Origin: Gilliamella apis
GTDB taxonomy: Bacteria; Pseudomonadota; Gammaproteobacteria; Enterobacterales; Orbaceae
Length of the DNA stretch: 64,000 nucleotides
Assembly: GCF_030758615.1 (NCBI RefSeq)
Contig: NZ_CP132381.1
Location: 1,426,001-1,490,000, forward strand
Direction of reading: 5' to 3'
A program made the translations under genes and the position numbers. Of the stretch, positions 37,290 to 44,806 are shown in pieces. The stretch's first letter is position 1; the number at the start of each line of letters is the position of its first letter. Under the pieces are notes generated by a model, which saw nothing but the letters and a program-made list of their open reading frames with translations, ran no database searches and was not told the origin of the DNA.

Positions 37290-38786
37290 ATGTCATGGTA
37301 TAAAGAAGGCTCTATAACACTGGAGCAAAAAAGCAAAAAAGTTATTGGAAGTGGGACAAAATGGACCAATCCACTTATTGGTATTTGTGCTGGGCAAATG
37401 CTGATACTAAAAAAACAAAACACAATTGAGATACACGAAATTGCATCAGTACAAACTGATACCGAATTAACATTGGCTAAGCCATATAATGGTGAAACTA
37501 AATCAGGGTTATTATACGAAATACCTACAGCTCCCAAAGTATCGATTGAAACATTAGCATTACGTATATCTGAAATGTTCAACTATTATCAACAGCAAAT
37601 GGAAGGCTGGCAGACAGTATTAACAGGAGAGGGTGAAGTAACGTTAACCGCACCTGACGGACAAGTTGTTACAATTAAATCTCAATACTCAATACAAAAA
37701 GAACTAATACAGTTGGTTGAACAATCCAAAAACTTTGCTAACTCTGCTAACAAATCAGCGGCAACAGCAATTGATGCAGCCACAACATCTAATGTTAATG
37801 CAGTAACAACAAAAGAAAACGCAGACAATGCTATTCAGTCAGCTAAACAAGCGGTAGATAGTGCAATAGCGGCTAAATCGTCTGAATCTAATGCAAGTAA
37901 TTCAGCTAAAGTAGCTAAAGCTTCAGAGGATAACGCAAAAAATTGGGCGTCAGCCATTGAACCATCAACGTTGGTAAGATACTGCGGTGATTTAGCTGAT
38001 ACGCATATCAGCAACTTAGGCGCTATGTCAAAAGGCGTTTATTACCAGTCAAACCATGCAAACGCAAAATTAGAGTTGGGTTATCCTGTTAGTGAGGCAG
38101 GCTCACTCATCGTTTTGCCGACACTGACAGAAGGCAACCAAAGTTGCGTGCAAATATATACACTCTATAAATCAGGTCGTCAGTTTATTCGGAACTACAG
38201 AGGTAGTAATACTAGCGGCTTTTGGGAAAATTGGATAGAGCAAATAACTACAGCAAATATACATGAATTTGTGCCGATAGGCGAGTTTCGATTAATGCCG
38301 TTTCGTGCTGGTGAATTACCGTTCGGGTGGTATTTTAGAAACGGTGATAACTATTTGCTAAACTCACCGCAGGGACAGGTTTTAAATCGATTATCTGATA
38401 ATTATAAACGTGATCATCAAATAACAATCAAAGTCATTAATGCTCAGCAATATATCAATGTACCGTCCGCATTTGCACCTGACGGTAGGGGATTTTTTGA
38501 ACGTGCAGTTAATGGAACTACTCGACAGGTAGGTAGCGCCGAAGATGACGCAATTAGAGATATTTGGGGGCATATTGATACAGGTGTTGTAGCGAATCAT
38601 CACGAATATACCAGAGGTGCATTTTGTGGTACATATGCAATTTACCCGAAAAATGGTGGTTTTCAACCCATAAAAGAATGGGATGCATGGGGATTTGATT
38701 TTTACGCATCACGAGTAGTCCCTACCTCTCATGAGAATCGCCCCATTAATATGGGGTTAACACCTGTTATTTATTTAGGTGTCTAA
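37290..38786 (+). CDS. tail fibre protein with phase-variable 3' end (current version)
   Basis: A 498-residue fibre. The N-terminus (MSWYKEGSITLEQKSKKVIG, GTKWTNPL) is a phage attachment domain; residues about 145-220 are an Ala/Asn/Ser-rich coiled coil; the C-terminal part has the collar-type signature RQVGSAEDDAIRDIWG and ends RPINMGLTPVIYLGV. The last 78 codons lie in a segment flanked by 34-bp inverted repeats (38518-38551 and 39048-39081). A second, different C-terminus sits in reverse just downstream, so inversion would swap receptor-contact ends. Confidence 0.87.
   Translation: MSWYKEGSITLEQKSKKVIGSGTKWTNPLIGICAGQMLILKKQNTIEIHEIASVQTDTELTLAKPYNGETKSGLLYEIPTAPKVSIETLALRISEMFNYYQQQMEGWQTVLTGEGEVTLTAPDGQVVTIKSQYSIQKELIQLVEQSKNFANSANKSAATAIDAATTSNVNAVTTKENADNAIQSAKQAVDSAIAAKSSESNASNSAKVAKASEDNAKNWASAIEPSTLVRYCGDLADTHISNLGAMSKGVYYQSNHANAKLELGYPVSEAGSLIVLPTLTEGNQSCVQIYTLYKSGRQFIRNYRGSNTSGFWENWIEQITTANIHEFVPIGEFRLMPFRAGELPFGWYFRNGDNYLLNSPQGQVLNRLSDNYKRDHQITIKVINAQQYINVPSAFAPDGRGFFERAVNGTTRQVGSAEDDAIRDIWGHIDTGVVANHHEYTRGAFCGTYAIYPKNGGFQPIKEWDAWGFDFYASRVVPTSHENRPINMGLTPVIYLGV
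38518..38551 (+). repeat. 34-bp inverted repeat, left copy, at fibre cassette
   Basis: This 34-bp stretch, which codes for TRQVGSAEDDA in the fibre gene, is repeated exactly in reverse complement at 39048-39081. The two copies bound a 496-bp segment. Confidence 0.93.
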
Positions 38787-39081
38787 ACTCCAAGATAAAT
38801 GACTGGGGTCATACCTATATTTAAAGATCTGTTTTCGTTAGCCGTTGGAACTACTCTCGATGCGTCAAAATCAAAAAATACATAACGCAATTGACGAGGA
38901 TTAGTGCTTGACGCAGAGCTTGCGAGATAGTCATCGCCAGCCGATAGTATTGATATTGCACCATTTTTATCGCCTGCCTCAATTTTTGAGTGTCCCAATA
39001 AAGCTTTAAAATTACCAGTCGGCAAACCACCTTTAATATTACGAATAGCGTCATCTTCGGCGCTACCTACCTGTCGAGTAG
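38783..39081 (-). pseudogene. silent alternative tail-fibre C-terminus (inverted cassette)
   Basis: Read on the minus strand from the right inverted repeat, the frame gives TRQVGSAEDDAIRNIKGGLP, about 65 novel residues, then FDASRVVPTANENRSLNIGM and TPVIYLGV and a stop. The end parallels the active fibre (SRVVPTSHENRPINMGLTPVIYLGV). It has no own start. Its stop overlaps that of the active version by two bases (TCTAAA), the two 3' ends abutting tail to tail as in known invertible fibre cassettes. After inversion it would join the fibre in frame. Confidence 0.85.
39048..39081 (-). repeat. 34-bp inverted repeat, right copy
   Basis: Exact reverse complement of 38518-38551. It ends 23 bp before the Tfa gene start. 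Confidence 0.93.
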
Positions 39082-39104
39082 GTAAAAATTAAATAGGAAA
39101 AATT

Positions 39105-39635
39105 ATGATAAATTATTATTTTGACAATACAAATGAACTAAAACCATATACGCATCAACTTGATGCTAATGACGATACATTACCACCAGATAATGCATTG
39201 CGTGTAAAACCTGAATTTAAAGAAGGGTTTCATCCATGCGAGAAAAATGGAGAGTGGTTATTAGTTGAAGATCATCGTGATAAAACAGTTTATAACATAG
39301 AAACTCAGGAATCATACAGAGTTGAATATCTCGGAACGATAAAAGAAGGATTTACATTATTAGAGCCATTCAAGTTTAGTCGGTGGAACGGCGAAAAATG
39401 GGTTTTAGATGAAGATGAGCAAAACGCATTTAAAATAAAACAAAACAAAATGTTAAAAAGCTCATTATTGAATGAAGCTAATGAAAATATATCGATACTA
39501 CAAGACGCAATTGATCTTGACATATCTGAAAATGGTGATGAAGACAAATTGAAGGCGTGGAAAAAGTACCGAGTTCTATTAAATCGGATTGATGCATCAG
39601 TTATTAACGTTATTTTTCCTGATAAGCCTTATTGA
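39105..39635 (+). CDS. tfa: tail fibre assembly protein (Tfa, Caudo_TAP family)
   Basis: A 176-residue chaperone-like protein. The N-terminal half (INYYFDNTNELKPYTHQLDA, DDTLPPDNALRV) and central FSRWNGEKWVLDEDEQNAF followed by a helical C-terminus are typical of the Caudo_TAP family, which folds or caps fibre tips. AGGA precedes the ATG. Its location just outside the invertible cassette suits a protein that must serve both fibre versions. Confidence 0.9.
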   Translation: MINYYFDNTNELKPYTHQLDANDDTLPPDNALRVKPEFKEGFHPCEKNGEWLLVEDHRDKTVYNIETQESYRVEYLGTIKEGFTLLEPFKFSRWNGEKWVLDEDEQNAFKIKQNKMLKSSLLNEANENISILQDAIDLDISENGDEDKLKAWKKYRVLLNRIDASVINVIFPDKPY

Positions 39636-39658
39636 TGGGCTTAGATCTCAATCATAGA

Positions 39659-40537
39659 TCAAACTTTGAGATATCGCCACTCACGCCCACGACTATCATT
39701 GTATCTATCTGTCATTGCTTGAGATTTATGGCCAAGTAGTGTCATGGTGTCAATTTTTTGCTCTCGATATAGACGTTCAGCTAATGATCTTATTTCGTGA
39801 AATGTTGCAGGTGTTCCAGGCCAATGATCTCGACTAAAAACTTTATCTCTGAGTCTTGCAAATCCGCTTGTAATTTGTTTTGGTAATACCTGTTTTCCTT
39901 TTTTTGTTACGACATACTGTGCTTGTGATTGATTTATGATGTCTTGAATGCTGATCCCGACCTTTTTACATTTTAATTTGACTGGTAATGCAATTTTAGA
40001 GCCAGTTTTTTGCTGTTGTATTTGCAAATATTTACGTTTGACGTGAGTTTTTTTCATTGTAGATATATCTGCTCTACGTTGCGCAGTAACAATACCAGTT
40101 AACATTGCATCCCTGATATAGTGATATCGAGGGTTTTTATCTGCAGCTTCTACTATTTTTTTAAATTCATTGAGTATCATTCTAGATCTCTTTACGTCAA
40201 CTTTTGGGCATTTTATTGGTTCGGCTGGATTTCTATCGTTCCAATCATGAGCGTAAGCCTCTCTGAATACGTCACGTAGTAAATGGTACATTGATTTAGC
40301 TGATGGGCGTTTATCTTGATCTATATAAATTTGAATAAGGTTTGATATATCGATAGGAGTAACATTGCGAATGTTTTTGTTGCCGATTTTATTGCGAATT
40401 ACTTTTATTAAATAAAACTTAATTTCAAGTGTTTTATATTTTAATTCACGCTCTAATAGTATTTTTATATATAGGTCTAACCACTCATTAACTGTTTTAA
40501 ATTTGTTTGGTTTAAATAATTTAGATAAGAAAAACAT
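39659..40537 (-). CDS. int: lambda-type tyrosine integrase lacking the arm-binding domain
   Basis: A 292-residue integrase. All active-site residues are present: Arg154 (TAQRRAD), Lys177 (QQKTGSK), His247 and Arg250 (FHEIRSLAERLY), His270 (LLGHKS) and Tyr279 (DRYNDSRGREW). The core-binding domain (about 14-110, NEWLDLYIKILLERELKYKT) is also present. By alignment with lambda Int (356 residues) about 60 N-terminal residues forming the arm-type DNA-binding domain are missing, and I see no trace upstream in other frames. Such a protein might cut core sites but lacks the regulatory arm contacts. Located 394 bp from attR. Confidence 0.87.
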   Translation of the reverse strand: MFFLSKLFKPNKFKTVNEWLDLYIKILLERELKYKTLEIKFYLIKVIRNKIGNKNIRNVTPIDISNLIQIYIDQDKRPSAKSMYHLLRDVFREAYAHDWNDRNPAEPIKCPKVDVKRSRMILNEFKKIVEAADKNPRYHYIRDAMLTGIVTAQRRADISTMKKTHVKRKYLQIQQQKTGSKIALPVKLKCKKVGISIQDIINQSQAQYVVTKKGKQVLPKQITSGFARLRDKVFSRDHWPGTPATFHEIRSLAERLYREQKIDTMTLLGHKSQAMTDRYNDSRGREWRYLKV

Positions 40538-40930
40538 AATATACCACTTATAAAAAGTGAGTATTTTGCACTAAAACAAATAAAATCTGTTATTAATTTT
40601 TAATACAAAATACTATAACTCTTTATAGCGTATTATAAACCCATCAAGTATCATTCAAATGCAAGTTAGTATAGTGTAATTTTTTGTTTTAACTAGGTTA
40701 AAAATAATTAGTTTTATTTATCAACAATTAAAATATATTTGTAAACTTGTGGTATGGATTATTAAAGGGCAAATAAGAAATAAGCATAGGGTAATTGGCG
40801 TGTGACATATTTGTGCCGTAAAATCTGTAAAAAATAGTAAACAAATATACAGCAATAAGGGTGACCAACCTCTTTAATTGTTTGTTTTTTTGTAATTTAT
40901 ATTTAATTCAATTCAATAAGGCTATAAAAG
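40538..40930. other. attP-arm region between integrase and attR
   Basis: About 390 bp of AT-rich non-coding DNA. An excisionase gene is not visible. Translation in all frames shows no lost integrase N-terminus. Confidence 0.5.
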
Positions 40931-40970
40931 CGACTCATAATCGATTGGTCACTGATTCAGGTCCAGTAGG
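40931..40970 (+). repeat. attR: degenerate copy of tRNA-Ile2 3' half
   Basis: 40 bp identical to 17019-17058 except at two positions (CTGATTCAGG vs CTGGTTCAAG). The last acceptor-stem bases and CCA are absent. It marks the right prophage end. Confidence 0.87.
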
Positions 40971-41201
40971 ATTATTATCTTTTGAATTGATATTAATTGT
41001 TTTCAAAATTATTTCTTATTTTATGGAGAAATTTTTGCTTTTTTAATTTACTTAACTAACTGATATGTAAACAATTCTGTTTCTGACGGCCAGTTTTTAT
41101 TAAATCTCATTCGAGATCTTGCTTAAAAAATATAATTTTTTTATCTGCTCATAATCTTCTAAGAAATCTTTTGTTACATTAAATCTAACATTTACTATCT
41201 A
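40971..41201. other. junction DNA between attR and the MFS gene
   Basis: 231 bp of AT-rich sequence with no recognised feature. Confidence 0.4.
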
Positions 41202-42356
41202 TCATTTTTTATTAAGTAATATAAGTTGTACTAAAGCAATAAAGATACAAATTGAGATGAATAGAATTAGGTTGTTAGACTTAAAAATAATAGGCAAAAA
41301 TGAGCCCAAACTTGCACCAATGAAGAGAATACAAGTATACAGAGATGTTGCAATGCCTCTGTCCTCAATTGCTGATTGAGTGGCTACACAGGTAATCATC
41401 GATGGGACTGCGTAAGCAAGTGCAACGATAAATATGAAATGACTAATGAAAAGTAAATAAATATTATTTAACTGTTCATTTAAATAAAGATAATGTATAA
41501 GAAGAGAACTTGTCATTAAAAATAGACTTAAAGTAAGGACATAAACTGGCTTAATATGTCTAAATAGATAACTTGCGGTAAGGCTAAATAGCATCGCAAC
41601 AATGCCAATCTTTCTTAGTGTCGGGATGTATTCTGCAATATTATTACTCGGTAAAATGGAATAAAGTGTGACAAAACTTAATAAAACAATTAAAGCACAT
41701 AAATAAATCGGAAATAGTTTTTTACTAAATAAAACTCGCGGTAATTGCTTGAATATTGAAAATAGTGAAGCTTTCATATTACTAGAATTTTCTTGGTGAG
41801 TTTTTTTAGGAGTATGATAGAAAAATAACAGCGAACCAAAAATATAGATGGCCATTAAAATCCACATAGCTGGATAAAGAGAATTTGTGATCATCAAAGA
41901 GCCGAACCACTGCCCAATAATACCAGCTAACAGAAAAGCACAACTAATAATTGATACAGCCTTAGACTTCGATGGTTCCGATAGATTTAACGTAATCCAA
42001 GCAATTGCCACAGGCGGATACGATGCAGCACAAAATCCTTGGAGTGTTCGACAAATAAGTAACCAATAATAGTTAGTAATAAACGGCATAATGAAACTAA
42101 TTGTTGCTAATAGCAATAACCCTATGGATAAAGTACGTTCTTTTCCTATTCGATCGGATAAGCCACCCCAGATAATAAATCCAATTGCATAAAAAATAGC
42201 GAATAAAGATGTCAGTAAGCCAATGTTATTTAAAGTTGCCCCTTTTATGAAAAGTACTAAATCAGAATAAACGGGAATAAGTATATATAACTGAGTTACT
42301 ACCGATAGGGCGATAATGGGTACAAAGAAAGTTCCTGTTAATAATTTATATTTCAC
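41202..42356 (-). CDS. MFS transporter (drug efflux type)
   Basis: A 384-residue protein with 12 predicted membrane segments. The loop 2-3 motif GGLSDRIGKERTLSIG (G-x-x-x-D-R-x-G-R/K pattern) near residue 64 and RTLQGFCAASYPP in segment 4 mark a major facilitator of the YnfM/DHA1-like drug:H+ antiporters. The substrate is unknown. A decayed MerR regulator gene is divergent from it, a common pairing for multidrug pumps. Confidence 0.8.
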   Translation of the reverse strand: MKYKLLTGTFFVPIIALSVVTQLYILIPVYSDLVLFIKGATLNNIGLLTSLFAIFYAIGFIIWGGLSDRIGKERTLSIGLLLLATISFIMPFITNYYWLLICRTLQGFCAASYPPVAIAWITLNLSEPSKSKAVSIISCAFLLAGIIGQWFGSLMITNSLYPAMWILMAIYIFGSLLFFYHTPKKTHQENSSNMKASLFSIFKQLPRVLFSKKLFPIYLCALIVLLSFVTLYSILPSNNIAEYIPTLRKIGIVAMLFSLTASYLFRHIKPVYVLTLSLFLMTSSLLIHYLYLNEQLNNIYLLFISHFIFIVALAYAVPSMITCVATQSAIEDRGIATSLYTCILFIGASLGSFLPIIFKSNNLILFISICIFIALVQLILLNKK

Positions 42357-42439
42357 TATTTTTATCTGCTATATAAATATAATTTTTGAATTATAGATCT
42401 AATGATTGTAGTTTAACAACAATTGCTTCGCTTTTGATT

Positions 42440-42467
42440 TTCTATTTGTTTTAAAAACAAATTAGAA
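42440..42467. promoter_or_regulatory. inverted repeat in the MFS/MerR divergent region
   Basis: TTCTATTTGTTTT faces AAAACAAATTAGAA with one unpaired base, a near-perfect dyad between the pump and the regulator remnant. MerR-family regulators bind such dyads within promoters, so it may be the former operator. Confidence 0.45.
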
Positions 42468-42518
42468 TATATAAAATACTAGTTATTTTTAATTCGAAAT
42501 ATAAAAATGCAAGGAGCA

Positions 42519-42800
42519 ATGACTGAAAATAAATTTTTTAAAAGTGAATATGATGACTTTTTATTAACTGTGATCGTTGGTATTGGTTAAGTTTCAGAAA
42601 TGACAAATATTCTTGTAATAAAGTTAAAATATTGAGATGACAATGGAATAATTAAAACTGTTGATCCGCACGCAAAATCTCGTCAGTTTAATATGTCAGA
42701 TATTAAAAAAATAATTCTAATATAAGAGTTTATTGAGGATGGCTGCATGTTAGATGGTGTAGCTAAAAAGGTTGAGGATAGAATTTCAAAAATTCTATAG
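42519..42800 (+). pseudogene. MerR-family regulator, inactivated by in-frame stops
   Basis: One frame from the ATG at 42519 (with AAGGAG 2 nt upstream) to 42800 encodes a MerR-like HTH: VSEMTNILVIKLKY-stop-DDNGIIKTV, QFNMSDIKKIILI-stop-EFIEDGCML, DGVAKKVEDR. Three internal stops occur, at codons 24, 39 and 72; TGA stands where MerR proteins have the Trp of the LRYW motif. Beyond 42800 another frame stays open and could be the C-terminal part. The frame is otherwise intact, so the loss looks recent. Confidence 0.7.
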
Positions 42801-43176
42801 CTGATGAGTTTAATAAAAATGTAGCAATAAATATTTTTCATACAGTTGTTTATTCTAACATTAATATGTTTTTCTCAAACTCAGTCATCTCGGCTTTGCT
42901 TTTTAAATAATTTACTTAAATATCAGTTTTTATCAAAAATACCTTATCAAAATATTTAATTCTTTTGTTTAGAAAATCTAAAGTTGATATTTTATGAATG
43001 AACTTGAACGATTTGCTATCTGTTATTGAAGAGCTAACTCATAATATTAATTATAAAAGTTTCTACTTGTACTGTTAACTTTTGTAGTTTTATATGTGAC
43101 TAATCACGATTAAATTTTAAGTTTTATTTTACAGTTTAGGGTGGTTTTAATATAGAATATATTAAGAATATTAGGT
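42801..43176. other. remnant tail of the MerR gene and non-coding DNA
   Basis: A second frame (NSIADEFNKNVAINIFHTVV) runs to about 42910 and may continue the broken regulator. The rest shows no gene. Confidence 0.4.
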
Positions 43177-43215
43177 ATTAGATACTAGCTGAATTTCATC
43201 TAGTATCTAATTTTT
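43177..43215 (+). terminator. hairpin with T-run (plus-strand terminator)
   Basis: ATTAGATACTAG / CTAGTATCTAAT form a perfect 12-bp stem with an 11-nt loop, followed by TTTT. It could have served the MerR gene; it lies 69 bp after the end of the convergent symporter gene. Confidence 0.7.
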
Positions 43216-43283
43216 ACGGTTACTAATTTATGTTAGGACTATTTATAGTCATTTTATTAGTAATTACAACGTATAAATAGGGT

Positions 43284-44777
43284 TTATTTTTTCTCAAATA
43301 ATTTTTTACACGGATAGCCTGTTAAGTCTTCTACTACGAATTTAGTTTCTTCAGATAACTCATTTACATCACCATTTGATTGTAAGACATCAATTGCATT
43401 AACTAATAATCCATGTTTTTCTTTATCTAGATTAAAGGTGAGTGTCACTAACATAGCTAAGAAAACAAGTAATCCAGTTCCTAAAAATAGAATTAATGCA
43501 ATTGTGGTTATTGCTTCAGGAGTTTGATCTGCTTGTTTTTGAACAAAACCACCAAATTCTAATATTAATCCAACACAAAGAGTTGATAGGGCGACTGTCG
43601 TTTTTCTAGAGAATGTCATAACAGCAGCAAATAAACCTTCTCTTCTTTTTTTAGTGATCATTTCATCAATATCTGGAATGAATGGGAAAATATTCCATGG
43701 CGTGAACTCCATCAGGCATCGGCCTATTTGATATACAGTACCAATAACAAACAGTATGGCTATTTTTGATGATGGATTAAATACAAAAACTAAATAGGTC
43801 GCAGCTAAACATAAAAGCATAGTTGAATAAGCACCAACAAGTAGTTTTTTCGGTCCATATTTAACGAATGCGAATCCTGCTACTAATGTAACTGGTAATC
43901 CAATGATACTTAAAGATAAAAGGCTTCCAGCTACAGAAGCATCAAGCGTTAAACAATATACACAGAAAAATACAAATACAGTGTTATAAATATCTTTACC
44001 AGTAAAAGATAATAAATAGATAGCTAAATGTTTTCTGAAGGCTCTAACTTTTAGGGTAGAGAAATATTCTTTAAACAGACCAAAAACAAAGGTAACTGGA
44101 TTTACTTTTTTATCAGATTTAGATTTTTCTAATTCTTTTAACATTTCCGGAGTTAGTGGTCTTTCCCAAGTTGAAAAGTAGGATATAATCACGCAAATCA
44201 TGAATAATACAGCAAAAAATATACCATTAAATAGATAAGCATTTGGATCATTTTCACCATAGATTGCAATTAATCTGCCTGGTACAAATGTTGCCATAAA
44301 AGTACCTACTGCAGAAATAAACATTCGACAAGTAGATAGTTTGGTTCTTCCTGCATAATCATTGGTCATTTCAGATGGTAAGGTTTCCCAAGGAATCATT
44401 ACCATGGCTACAACTACCTCAAAAGTTAAATAGATAGCTAGATAATATAGGTAGCCCATGCCATTAATCCATAATAATGCATAAGAAAGCATTAATGGTG
44501 CGCCAATTATTAAGAAGAATCTTCTGCGTCCAAATTTTTTACCTAATTTATTTTTATAAAAGTGATCGGTGAAACTCCCCATGAAAAGGCATAATATGGC
44601 GTCTAATATTCGAGCAATTGCCACAATTGATGCCGCTTCAATTGGGCTCAATCCAACAAAAGTAGTAAAGAAGTATAACAACCATGCACCTATAATGGTG
44701 AATGCTCCCCCTCCAATGATATCAATCATTCCAAAACCTATAGCTTTAGGAATAGTGATTATTTTTTGATTTTTCAT
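43284..44777 (-). CDS. GPH-family sugar:cation symporter
   Basis: A 497-residue, 12-segment transporter of the glycoside-pentoside-hexuronide family (MelB/YicJ-like). Features: GFGMIDIIGGGAFTIIGAWL at the N-terminus, DAILCLFMGSFTDHF in segment 2-3, KKFGRRRFFLIIGAPLM after it, and PWETLPSEMTNDYAGRTKLS near residue 130. It lies 29 nt downstream of the GH38 alpha-mannosidase on the same strand, so mannosides or mannose-containing oligosaccharides are the likely substrate (inference). Confidence 0.85.
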   Translation of the reverse strand: MKNQKIITIPKAIGFGMIDIIGGGAFTIIGAWLLYFFTTFVGLSPIEAASIVAIARILDAILCLFMGSFTDHFYKNKLGKKFGRRRFFLIIGAPLMLSYALLWINGMGYLYYLAIYLTFEVVVAMVMIPWETLPSEMTNDYAGRTKLSTCRMFISAVGTFMATFVPGRLIAIYGENDPNAYLFNGIFFAVLFMICVIISYFSTWERPLTPEMLKELEKSKSDKKVNPVTFVFGLFKEYFSTLKVRAFRKHLAIYLLSFTGKDIYNTVFVFFCVYCLTLDASVAGSLLSLSIIGLPVTLVAGFAFVKYGPKKLLVGAYSTMLLCLAATYLVFVFNPSSKIAILFVIGTVYQIGRCLMEFTPWNIFPFIPDIDEMITKKRREGLFAAVMTFSRKTTVALSTLCVGLILEFGGFVQKQADQTPEAITTIALILFLGTGLLVFLAMLVTLTFNLDKEKHGLLVNAIDVLQSNGDVNELSEETKFVVEDLTGYPCKKLFEKK

Positions 44778-44806
44778 TTTCCAAACCTCGTAATAGAATT
44801 AAGCAA

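Larger units (their letters stand above)
17019..40970. mobile_element. lambdoid prophage integrated at tRNA-Ile2, lacking the head module
   Basis: About 24 kb from the 3' half of the tRNA to a 40-bp copy of it beside the integrase gene. The gene order is lambdoid (repressor/Cro, O-like, Q, lysis, tail, fibre, Int). Regulatory and tail modules look intact; terminase, portal, scaffold/protease and capsid genes are absent, and the integrase lacks its N-terminal domain. The likely outcome is a cryptic element that could still express tail proteins. Confidence 0.9.

Noticed and set aside
38518..39081. gix/hix-type 26-bp invertase crossover site in the fibre inverted repeat
   Set aside because: The 34-bp repeat has no internal dyad resembling the known serine-invertase sites, so I do not assign it to that class.
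40861..41046. 61-codon frame across attR
   Set aside because: It reads through the tRNA-derived att sequence, so the frame is incidental.
43098..43111. TGTGACTAATCACG as a CRP site
   Set aside because: Only 4 bp separate the half-sites instead of 6, and no gene start is nearby.
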